Shown here piece after piece: positions 6,362 through 12,759 of a stretch of 17,317 bases of DNA (position 1 is its first letter; every line of letters begins with the position of its first letter). A program made the translations under genes and the position numbers. This DNA comes from Flavobacteriaceae bacterium (GTDB lineage Bacteria > Bacteroidota > Bacteroidia > Flavobacteriales > Flavobacteriaceae): the NCBI GenBank assembly GCA_008081175.1, contig VMCW01000136.1, positions 1-17,317 on the forward strand, given 5' to 3'. The notes beneath the pieces are model-generated. The model had not been told where the DNA came from, did not search any database, and saw nothing but the letters and a program-made list of their open reading frames with translations.

Positions 6362-8752
6362 TTAGTTTCTTAAGGGTTTGTTGTTCATCAGTAGGTATTG
6401 AATACGATCTAAGGTTTTTTGATTTCCAAGTAAACTCATAAAGCCTTCCCTTTCGATATCCAAAAGGTAGTGTTCACTTACTTGCTGAGGCGCGGTCAAG
6501 TCGCCACCACAAATGACATAGGCGATTTTACGAGCAATTTCCACATCGTAATCCGACATGTATTCACCCAAACGAAATTCGTTTATGGCGGAGTACAGGA
6601 CACTCATTCCTCCTCTTCCCAAAACCCGGATGTCTTCTCTTGGTGAAGGAGGCATATAATTGGTGGCTAGTTCCAGAACTTTTTCTTTGGCTTTACCGAT
6701 GTTCAAAGGTGTGTTAACACACACAAGGTCACGGTCCTTTTTTAGATAACCCAAATCATAGGCTTCATAAGCAGAAGTAGAGACTGCTGCAGTAGCAATG
6801 GACTTAAAATAGTTGATGAGTGTTGGATTTTGCACATCGCCTTCAAAAAAGTCATCGGAAGCACGCAAGGCAAACTCTTTCGTTCCTCCTCCTCCAGGCA
6901 ATAGTCCAACACCTACCTCTACCAGTCCTATATAGGATTCTGCAGCGTAGATTCCAGCATCGCAATGCATGGAAATTTCACACCCTCCACCAAAGACATA
7001 ACCCTGAGTAGCAACGACCACAGGGACTTTTGAAGTGCGTATTCTCATATTAATTTGTTGGAAATCGGCTACAAATTGCTCTAAAACATCAAACTGCTTC
7101 TGCATGGCAAACATTCCGATGTTCATCAAATTGGCTCCGACAGAAAATTGCTTGGCGTTATTTCCAATTACCAATCCATTCCAACCCTCTTCTTCTGCGA
7201 GCTGAAGTACTTCATTTAGTGCTTTTCCTATGCCCTCGCCTATAGCATTACTCTTGCTGGTAAATTCCAAACACAGTACTCCGTCTCCAATATCGTGTAC
7301 GGTACATTCGCTGTTTTTAAGAACGGGATTTTGTTCGCGGTAGCTATCCAAAATTATAAAGGCTTCCGTTCCTGGTAGCGGTTCGTAGGTTTTCGACTGA
7401 ATGTTAAAGTATTTTTTGACTCCTTTTTCGAATTTGTAAAAACAATTTCCTCCTGCTTCTTTCAAATCTTCAATCCACTGCGGTAGGGTACCTTCTCTTT
7501 TTTGAATCAGTTCAATTCCTTTTTCAAGTCCGATTAAGTCCCAATATTCGAAAGGACCATAATCCCAAACATAACCCGTGCGTAAGGCGTCGTCTATAGG
7601 GTAGTACTGATCGGATATTTCTGGCACGCGTGCAGCGGCATAGGCAAAAAGGGCTCCAAAATAATCCGCAAAAAAGAGCTGCTCTTTAGAAGAGCCTTCT
7701 ACAAGATACTGCAGGCGTTTGTTCATTAGACCCATGCCCTTTGCCGTTTTAACCACTTCCATCTTTGGACGAATGGCAGGTTCATACTGCAAGGTTTCTA
7801 AATTCAATGCGTTGATAAGGGTTTTTCCATTTGCATCCTTTTGATTGGTTTTTTCATAAAAACCCTTGCCGGTTTTGTTCCCTAAAAATTTGTTGTCCAA
7901 AAGAAAACGCATGAACTTGGGTTCTGGACGGTCTTTTAGGCGGTCTATGTATTCATCACCTCGGACGTTTTCCATTACAAAACGACTCACATTGTCTCCG
8001 GTGTCTAAACCGACCAAATCTTGAAGTCGAAAACTAGCAGTGTTGGGTCGACCAATCAAACTGCCTGTCATTGCATCGACTTCCTCAATTCTAAATTGGT
8101 AATGCTCTGTGAGCAAAGTAATTTCTGTTCCAGACATGACCCCTATTCGGTTTCCGATAAAAGCAGGTGTATCCTTACACAATACGGTTTGCTTCCCTAA
8201 AGTCACTTTTCCAAACTCCATAAAAAATTCCGTTACCTCAATACTGGTAGCGGGTGTAGGAATAATTTCCAACAGACGTAAATAACGCGCCGGGTTAAAA
8301 AAATGTGTCCCACAAAAATGTGCTTGAAAATCAGCAGAGCATGATTCTGCAAGTAGGTTTATGGGAATACTAGAGGTATTGGAACTCACCAAACTTCCTT
8401 TTTTACGGTACTGATCTACTTTTTCTAGAAGTTGCTTCTTAATATCCAAACGCTCTATAACCACTTCGATGATCCAGTCTGCCTCACCAATCTTTTTAAA
8501 ATCGTCCTCAAAGTTGCCTGTTTTTATTCTCTTTGAAAAAGCCTTATCATACAAAGGGGCAGGTTTTGATTTTATGGCGTTTTGCAAGGCTGTGTTCACC
8601 AGTGCATTTCGTGAAGCCTTGTCGCTTTTTGCGTCTGTAGGAACAAGGTCCAAAAGCAAAACGTCCATCCCTACGTTAGCTAAATGACAGGCAATCCCAG
8701 AACCCATTACTCCCGATCCTAAAACAGCTACTTTTTTGAGTCGATACTTCAT
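6362..8752 (-). CDS. fadN: Bifunctional 3-hydroxyacyl-CoA dehydrogenase / enoyl-CoA hydratase (FadN-type)
   Basis: This enzyme hydrates trans-2-enoyl-CoA and oxidises the 3-hydroxyacyl-CoA product with NAD. The 796-residue protein begins with a Rossmann NAD-binding domain (VLGSGVMGSG, residues 10-19). Next come the SSNTSS segment and catalytic H150 in GTHFFNPARYL, then the C-terminal dehydrogenase domains (about 195-410, including GNKTGKGFYEK). A crotonase domain (about 480-690) ends the catalytic part. Its two catalytic glutamates are E592 (GGGCEISMHCD) and E612 (GLVEVGVGLLPGGGG), 20 residues apart as in classical enoyl-CoA hydratase. This dehydrogenase-first order is that of Bacillus FadN, opposite to E. 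coli FadB. It is the first gene of the operon with thiolase and TetR. The start is ATG at 8750-8752. Confidence 0.93.
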   Translation of the reverse strand: MKYRLKKVAVLGSGVMGSGIACHLANVGMDVLLLDLVPTDAKSDKASRNALVNTALQNAIKSKPAPLYDKAFSKRIKTGNFEDDFKKIGEADWIIEVVIERLDIKKQLLEKVDQYRKKGSLVSSNTSSIPINLLAESCSADFQAHFCGTHFFNPARYLRLLEIIPTPATSIEVTEFFMEFGKVTLGKQTVLCKDTPAFIGNRIGVMSGTEITLLTEHYQFRIEEVDAMTGSLIGRPNTASFRLQDLVGLDTGDNVSRFVMENVRGDEYIDRLKDRPEPKFMRFLLDNKFLGNKTGKGFYEKTNQKDANGKTLINALNLETLQYEPAIRPKMEVVKTAKGMGLMNKRLQYLVEGSSKEQLFFADYFGALFAYAAARVPEISDQYYPIDDALRTGYVWDYGPFEYWDLIGLEKGIELIQKREGTLPQWIEDLKEAGGNCFYKFEKGVKKYFNIQSKTYEPLPGTEAFIILDSYREQNPVLKNSECTVHDIGDGVLCLEFTSKSNAIGEGIGKALNEVLQLAEEEGWNGLVIGNNAKQFSVGANLMNIGMFAMQKQFDVLEQFVADFQQINMRIRTSKVPVVVATQGYVFGGGCEISMHCDAGIYAAESYIGLVEVGVGLLPGGGGTKEFALRASDDFFEGDVQNPTLINYFKSIATAAVSTSAYEAYDLGYLKKDRDLVCVNTPLNIGKAKEKVLELATNYMPPSPREDIRVLGRGGMSVLYSAINEFRLGEYMSDYDVEIARKIAYVICGGDLTAPQQVSEHYLLDIEREGFMSLLGNQKTLDRIQYLLMNNKPLRN

Positions 8753-8771
8753 TGTGATTTCTTTTGTTTGT

Positions 8772-8779
8772 CTAAACTA
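8772..8779 (-). promoter_or_regulatory. Candidate -10 box for the fadN operon
   Basis: On the minus strand this reads TAGTTTAG, seven of eight matches to the pattern TAnnTTTG, 19 bases ahead of the fadN ATG. The region where a -33 element would lie falls inside the inverted repeat at 8784-8808, which suits repression. This is a weak call, since one consensus position is off and no TTG box is visible. Confidence 0.35.
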
Positions 8780-8783
8780 ATTA

Positions 8784-8808
8784 AAAAAATGACATGGTGT
8801 CATTTTTT
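8784..8808. promoter_or_regulatory. Perfect 11-bp inverted repeat, likely operator between fadN and the SCP2 gene
   Basis: The arm AAAAAATGACA, a 3-base spacer (TGG) and the exact reverse complement of the arm form a perfect dyad; the informative core is ATGACA/TGTCAT. It lies midway in the 83-base divergent gap, overlapping the -33 region of both candidate promoters. The TetR-family gene at the end of the fadN operon is the obvious candidate binder, because TetR proteins bind such short dyads as dimers. The loop is too short and the site too far from any stop codon for a terminator. The assignment to that regulator is inference. Confidence 0.6.
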
Positions 8809-8813
8809 ATTTC

Positions 8814-8821
8814 TACTTTTG
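8814..8821 (+). promoter_or_regulatory. -10 box for the SCP2-domain gene
   Basis: TACTTTTG matches TAnnTTTG exactly and ends 14 bases before the ATG at 8836, putting the transcript start about seven bases ahead of the gene. The inverted repeat occupies the upstream promoter half. The same octamer appears as the sucA -10 candidate. Confidence 0.55.
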
Positions 8822-8835
8822 AAAAAAACAAGAAA

Positions 8836-9132
8836 ATGAGCTTAGAAAATATGCTTTCTCAGTTTGAGCAAAGAGCTTCAAACGCAGAACCCATTGGAGG
8901 TAAATTAAAATTTGAGGTCGATGGTGTAGGAATACTCATAGACGGAACAGGAGCGACCAATACTGTTTCAGCGTCCGATGCTGAAGCGGATTGTACCATA
9001 AGTCTTACCGCAGAGGTGCTTCAAAAATTAAGAGACGGTGACATCAATCCTATGATGGCTGTAATGGGAGGTCAAATTAAGATTTCAGGAGATATGGGCT
9101 TAGCGATGAAAGTCCAGTCGATTATGGGATAG
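8836..9132 (+). CDS. SCP2 sterol-carrier-domain protein
   Basis: This 98-residue single-domain SCP2 protein (MSLENMLSQFEQRASNAEPI...) probably binds fatty acyl-CoA or other lipids in its hydrophobic pocket; it is cytoplasmic, with no signal peptide. The C-terminal pattern LRDGDINPMMAVMGGQIKIS, followed by GDMGLAMKVQ, is the family signature. I chose the ATG at 8836 rather than an in-frame ATG at 8794. The latter lies inside the inverted-repeat operator and before the predicted transcript start, and it would add 14 non-conserved residues. Divergent from the fadN operon and sharing its control region, it probably serves as a lipid or acyl-CoA carrier coordinated with beta-oxidation. Substrate is unknown. 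Confidence 0.9.
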   Translation: MSLENMLSQFEQRASNAEPIGGKLKFEVDGVGILIDGTGATNTVSASDAEADCTISLTAEVLQKLRDGDINPMMAVMGGQIKISGDMGLAMKVQSIMG

Positions 9133-9147
9133 TTATTGAGGTTTTTT

Positions 9148-9279
9148 TTACTTCAGAAAATAGACCAAGAGTAATGCGAGGACTACCCCTTTGATAAAAG
9201 CAATCCAAAGGGCCGTATACCATCCTATTTTACTGGCTAACTTTTCAGTTGTTTCCTTATGCCATCTGAATAAGTTCAT
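9148..9279 (-). CDS. 43-residue single-helix membrane protein, unknown function
   Basis: A short minus-strand frame starts at the ATG 9277-9279 and ends at TAA 9148-9150. It encodes a basic N-terminus (MNLFRWHKETTEKLASKIGW) followed by one strongly hydrophobic helix of about 20 residues (WIAFIKGVVLALLLVYF) and a final LK. It begins seven bases after the stop of the zinc-ribbon gene, in the same direction, and ends 15 bases from the convergent SCP2 stop. Clean spacing on both sides and a plausible membrane-protein composition support a real gene. I recognise no family. Orientation with the basic end in the cytoplasm is expected from the positive-inside rule. Confidence 0.6.
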   Translation of the reverse strand: MNLFRWHKETTEKLASKIGWYTALWIAFIKGVVLALLLVYFLK

Positions 9280-9286
9280 AGCCTTT

Positions 9287-9478
9287 TTAAAGGGAACAAC
9301 TCATGTCTGCACCACAACATTGCGGAGACTTTATTTTTCCCTCACAGCTTCTGCAAATGGATATTTGAACTACACTACCGTCATCTAAAGTCAAATGATC
9401 GTTTTCTAAAGGTTGGTTGCATTTGGCGCAAGAGGCGTTTACTGCCATTCCACATGATGCACATTCGTAAGTTGCCAT
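9287..9478 (-). CDS. Small Cys-rich zinc-ribbon-like protein
   Basis: The 63-residue soluble protein has four paired-cysteine knuckles: CASCG (residues 6-10), CAKC (17-20), CRSC (42-45) and CCGADMSC near the C-terminus. This pattern suggests binding of one or two zinc ions, or less likely an iron centre. It has no signal peptide, so it is cytoplasmic. I recall similar short Bacteroidota proteins of unknown role but cannot name a family with confidence. It lies 22 bases after the small membrane protein gene and seven bases before the 43-residue protein gene. A weak -10-like TAACTTTA (minus strand, 9496-9503) could give it its own promoter. Its connection to the sulfatase/fucosidase genes may be positional only. 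Confidence 0.8.
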   Translation of the reverse strand: MATYECASCGMAVNASCAKCNQPLENDHLTLDDGSVVQISICRSCEGKIKSPQCCGADMSCSL

Positions 9479-9500
9479 AATTCTTTTGTTTTAAGTAAAG

Positions 9501-9728
9501 TTATTTATTTTTTATGAAACTACTACCCCACTGTGCCAAACTAATCAACAACCAAATCCAAGGTGCTCCGTGGAGAAGCAGATCAAAATAGTCCATCCCT
9601 TTCATTCCAATTCCACCACCTGCAAGCCATCGTATTTTACCCAGCAGATGTGGTTCAGGACTAAAAGGAGCTAAGCCCAAGGTCAAAGCAATAAAAAGAG
9701 GATATAAAAAAGGGAAACGCGAAATCAT
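9501..9728 (-). CDS. Small two-helix membrane protein, unknown function
   Basis: The 75-residue product has a hydrophobic helix at about 6-21 (PFLYPLFIALTLGLAPF) and a second at about 50-67 (LLLHGAPWIWLLISL). They are separated by a short segment with PEPHLLGKIRWLAGGG and GMKGMDYFD. Similar short proteins with an APF-PEPHL-K pattern occur in many bacteria, and some are auto-labelled 'RND transporter' although far too short to be one; this is recollection, not a search. The gene starts six bases after the sulfatase stop, so it is in the same transcript. I do not know its function. Confidence 0.78.
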   Translation of the reverse strand: MISRFPFLYPLFIALTLGLAPFSPEPHLLGKIRWLAGGGIGMKGMDYFDLLLHGAPWIWLLISLAQWGSSFIKNK

Positions 9729-9734
9729 AAAAGT

Positions 9735-11273
9735 CTATTGTAAAATGGAAAGGGGCAAAGGTACAGGCTTTTGAGTTATTTTGTTAACGGGCATCTGAGC
9801 AGCTACTTGTTGTAAGTGAATTGTGAGTTTTTCAGCTAAAGCACGTGCTTTTTCTGGATTTACTTCTACTATATTTTTTTGTTCGCCAATATCTGTAGGC
9901 AAATGATACAACTCGAGCTTTTGATCTTGATGAAAATAAATTAATTTCCAGTCTCCGTCCCGTACGGCGCTATAACTTCCGATACCAGGCCCTGTGGAGC
10001 CCCATGCATTGGGGTAATGCCAAAACAAAGCTCCTCGCTCTTTTGGCTCCCCTTTTAAAAGAGGAACAAAACTTTTTCCATCCACAGTTTGCACGGTATT
10101 TTTGAGATTGGTTTGGGTCATTTCCAAAACAGAAGGGAAAAAATCTTCAATGATTACAGGAGTGTGCTCAGTGGAGTTCGGAGTAGTGATTCCAGGCCAA
10201 TAGGTTAGCATGGGAACACGGATCCCTCCTTCATAAATAGAGCCTTTACCACTTTTTAGAGGTGAATTATGGGTGTGTTTTTCACCTCCTCGTGAAGAGG
10301 CACTCAATCCGCCATTGTCCGACATAAATAAAATGATGGTATTCTCTTCAAGCTGTTTTGCTTCAAGATAGTCCATCACTTTTCCCAAAGCTTCGTCCAT
10401 ACTTTCAATCATGGAAGCATATCGTGCTTCGGGCTCTTCCAGACCCATCTCCCTATAGGAGTTTACAAACCTGTTGTTCTCCATCAAGGGGGTATGGATA
10501 CCGTACAAAGCAAAATACAAGAAAAAAGGCTGTTTTTTATTTACAGGAGTTTCCAAAGCAGTAAGCACTTCAGTTGTCAATGCTTCTGTAAGAAAAATGT
10601 CTTGTCCATAATATTTCTCTAACCCTGGAACGGCCCATACTTCCTTTCCCGCTATACCATTTCCAAAATTGTCACTACCCAAATAACTCGCTGGTGCTCC
10701 AGCTGCATGACCAGCAATATTGACATCAAAACCGAGATTTATCGGATTTGAAGAAGGGTAACCGATAGCACCAAAATGAGCTTTCCCAGCATGAATAGTA
10801 TAGTAGCCATTTTCTGCAAGTAATTTAGGAAGTGGTTCAGCATAAGCAGCATGAGGAGTTAAAGAATCCAAACCGATACCGTTGTAATTCCATTCAGGAA
10901 ATTCCAAAACAGCATGGTTCAATTCCATAGGCTGCATTTGATCAGGTTTTAATGTCCAATTAGTTACTCGGTGTCTTGCTGCATTCATTCCCGTCATCAA
11001 ACTTACTCTTGTAGGAGAACATACTGGAGTGGCATACGCATTAGTGAATTTGATTCCCTTTTGAGCCAAACGCTCCATGTTTGGGGTTTTATAAGTTTTG
11101 TTAAATTGGGTCAACCGGTCCCAAAAAGGAACTGAGGTATCTTGCCATCCCATATCGTCTACAAAAAAAAGGACAACATTGGGTGGTTGTTGGATTTTAT
11201 TCTTTTCCGTACAGCCTGTAAAAAAGGAACAAAGAAGAATTACTAGAGTAATGGCTTTTTTCACTTCAATCAT
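9735..11273 (-). CDS. Lipoprotein sulfatase, S1 (formylglycine) family
   Basis: This enzyme hydrolyses a sulfate ester, probably on a sugar. The 512-residue protein has a lipoprotein signal with lipobox FTGC (Cys21), so it is expected outside the cytoplasm. The metal-binding start is FFVDDMGWQD (D39, D40). C85 in the motif CSPTR (85-89) is the residue converted to formylglycine. HAGKAHFG (K163, H166), MSDNGG and KSGKGSIYEGGIRVP are the other S1 active-site segments; all are intact. A formylglycine-generating enzyme must be encoded elsewhere. It overlaps the upstream fucosidase gene by eight bases (ATGATTGA), so translation is coupled. The sulfated substrate cannot be read from the sequence; the fucosidase and sialidase neighbours suggest an animal-type or mucin-like glycan, or a sulfated fucan. 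Confidence 0.94.
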   Translation of the reverse strand: MIEVKKAITLVILLCSFFTGCTEKNKIQQPPNVVLFFVDDMGWQDTSVPFWDRLTQFNKTYKTPNMERLAQKGIKFTNAYATPVCSPTRVSLMTGMNAARHRVTNWTLKPDQMQPMELNHAVLEFPEWNYNGIGLDSLTPHAAYAEPLPKLLAENGYYTIHAGKAHFGAIGYPSSNPINLGFDVNIAGHAAGAPASYLGSDNFGNGIAGKEVWAVPGLEKYYGQDIFLTEALTTEVLTALETPVNKKQPFFLYFALYGIHTPLMENNRFVNSYREMGLEEPEARYASMIESMDEALGKVMDYLEAKQLEENTIILFMSDNGGLSASSRGGEKHTHNSPLKSGKGSIYEGGIRVPMLTYWPGITTPNSTEHTPVIIEDFFPSVLEMTQTNLKNTVQTVDGKSFVPLLKGEPKERGALFWHYPNAWGSTGPGIGSYSAVRDGDWKLIYFHQDQKLELYHLPTDIGEQKNIVEVNPEKARALAEKLTIHLQQVAAQMPVNKITQKPVPLPLSILQ

Positions 11274-12759
11274 TTATTTCCGGTGCTCTATATAAACCTG
11301 CATTTGAAAGAACAACTTGGGCTTTGGATTCATTAACCTTAAAACGAACCGCTTCTACTGTTTGAGTTTCAAAGCGAACAAGTCGTTTATTTCCTATAGT
11401 ACTGCCTTGATAGACCATCTTCCATTTTCCAGATGATAAAATTTCTACTGCAAAGGATTTTATGCGCTGTCCCAAGGGAATGTACTCTTGGATCATAAAA
11501 GTATTTGCCTCTACAGCAGTTTCCAGATGAAATTCTACTGTGGGTGTGCGGTCGGTAGATTGCGAAGCCCAATAAGTAGTTAAATCTTGGTCTACGATAC
11601 TGGATTCTGAATACCCTTTCTCTGATGTACTTGCCTTGATGTGTTGCCCTAAAAAGAAATTTTCTTTAAACGTTTTGTCTAAAAATTCTGCCAGGGCACG
11701 AAGACTAGCTTGGTCGTTTTCGTGAACAAGCCCCCGTGTATCAACAGGGAGATTTAACAAGAGTGAACTATTTAACCCTACGGAATTGTAATAGATATCA
11801 ACCAGCTTTTCGAGTGATTTAACTTGATCGTCTTGTTCGGGATGATAATACCAACCTGGCCGTATAGACACATCTGTTTCTGTAGGAATCCAATGCGTTC
11901 CCTTTTCTTGTCCTGCTGCAAAACGCTGAAAGTCAGGCATACCTGCATAGACACTGTCGCGATAGATAGGGGACCAAGTGGTTTCATTAGCATAGCCTTT
12001 TTCATTGCCTACCCAACGGATGTCTGGTCCTGCATCGCTAAAGATCACCGCTTGGGGTTGAAGCTCTCGAACCAATTTAATTGTGGTGGGCCAATCGTAA
12101 TAGTTTCTTTTGTCCACTCTTCGTTCTTCGTTGGCACCACCATAATAGCCATCCCCACCATTGGCCCCATCAAACCAAACTTCAAAAACTTCTCCATACT
12201 GAGTTAAAAGCTCTGTGAGTTGATTTCTAAAATAGGTAATGTATTGTGGAGTTCCATAGTCTGGATGATTGCGGTCCCAAGGAGAAAGATAGACTCCAAA
12301 TTTGAGACCAAATTCTTTACACGCCTCTGACAATTCTCGAATCAAATCTCCTTTTCCTTCACGCCAAGGGGAATTTCTAACCGAGTGTTCTGTGTAGGCA
12401 CTTGGCCAGAGTGCGAATCCATCGTGATGCTTGGCTGTGATGATGATTCCTTTCATTCCAGATTCTTTGGCCACACGTGCCCATTGACGCGTATCCAATG
12501 CGCTTGGGTTAAATTGTTCGGGTTTTTCATCTCCGTACCCCCATTCTTTATTGGTAAACGTATTCATATTGAAGTGAATGAAAGCATAATACTCTAGCTT
12601 TTGCCACTCCAGTTGATGGGTGTTTGGTAATGGACCTACAGCTGCTATGGAAACCGGAGAAAAGTTACAAGACAGGAAAAGCAATAGGCTTGTAATAGCT
12701 GATATTTTTATAAAAAGGAGTCTTTTTTTCACGATTTTATTTTTTAAACTTTGGATCAA
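11266..12759 (-). CDS. GH29 alpha-L-fucosidase, GH29-B-like, with C-terminal discoidin-like domain
   Basis: This retaining exo-fucosidase is a lipoprotein (lipobox FLSC, Cys31). The catalytic barrel (about 45-360) has FIHFNMNTFTNKEWGYGDE, the double-His KHHDGFALWPS (H111, H112), YLSPWDRNHP and nucleophile D197 in EVWFDGANGGDGYYGG. These motifs fit the GH29-B group, whose members usually prefer alpha-1,3/1,4-fucose in Lewis-type structures. After the barrel, about 365-495 looks like an F5/8-type (CBM32-like) beta-sandwich (ESSIVDQDLTTYWASQ). The ATG at 12757-12759 overlaps the preceding sulfatase by 23 bases. An in-frame GTG at 12730-12732, just past that stop codon, would give a shorter and more typical signal peptide (KKRLLFIKISAITSLLLFLSC without the long n-region). 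The subgroup is inferred from motifs. Confidence 0.93.
   Translation of the reverse strand: MIQSLKNKIVKKRLLFIKISAITSLLLFLSCNFSPVSIAAVGPLPNTHQLEWQKLEYYAFIHFNMNTFTNKEWGYGDEKPEQFNPSALDTRQWARVAKESGMKGIIITAKHHDGFALWPSAYTEHSVRNSPWREGKGDLIRELSEACKEFGLKFGVYLSPWDRNHPDYGTPQYITYFRNQLTELLTQYGEVFEVWFDGANGGDGYYGGANEERRVDKRNYYDWPTTIKLVRELQPQAVIFSDAGPDIRWVGNEKGYANETTWSPIYRDSVYAGMPDFQRFAAGQEKGTHWIPTETDVSIRPGWYYHPEQDDQVKSLEKLVDIYYNSVGLNSSLLLNLPVDTRGLVHENDQASLRALAEFLDKTFKENFFLGQHIKASTSEKGYSESSIVDQDLTTYWASQSTDRTPTVEFHLETAVEANTFMIQEYIPLGQRIKSFAVEILSSGKWKMVYQGSTIGNKRLVRFETQTVEAVRFKVNESKAQVVLSNAGLYRAPEIND

Noticed and set aside
8784..8808. Inverted repeat read as a transcription terminator hairpin
   Set aside because: It lies between two divergent gene starts rather than after a stop, and the 3-base loop with A/T-run flanks at both ends fits an operator better.
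9191..9388. Plus-strand 65-codon open frame opposite the small Cys protein and 43-residue protein
   Set aside because: The opposite strand shows ordered Cys knuckles and a clean transmembrane helix with tidy gene spacing, whereas this frame has neither.
9287..9478. Cys-rich small protein considered as a rubredoxin
   Set aside because: The knuckle spacing and the surrounding residues do not match the rubredoxin CxxCG...CPxCG pattern, and there are additional Cys at the C-terminus.
11824..12207. Plus-strand 127-codon open frame opposite the GH29-B-like fucosidase
   Set aside because: It is antisense to a conserved catalytic barrel, with no start context, signal peptide or domain; probably chance.
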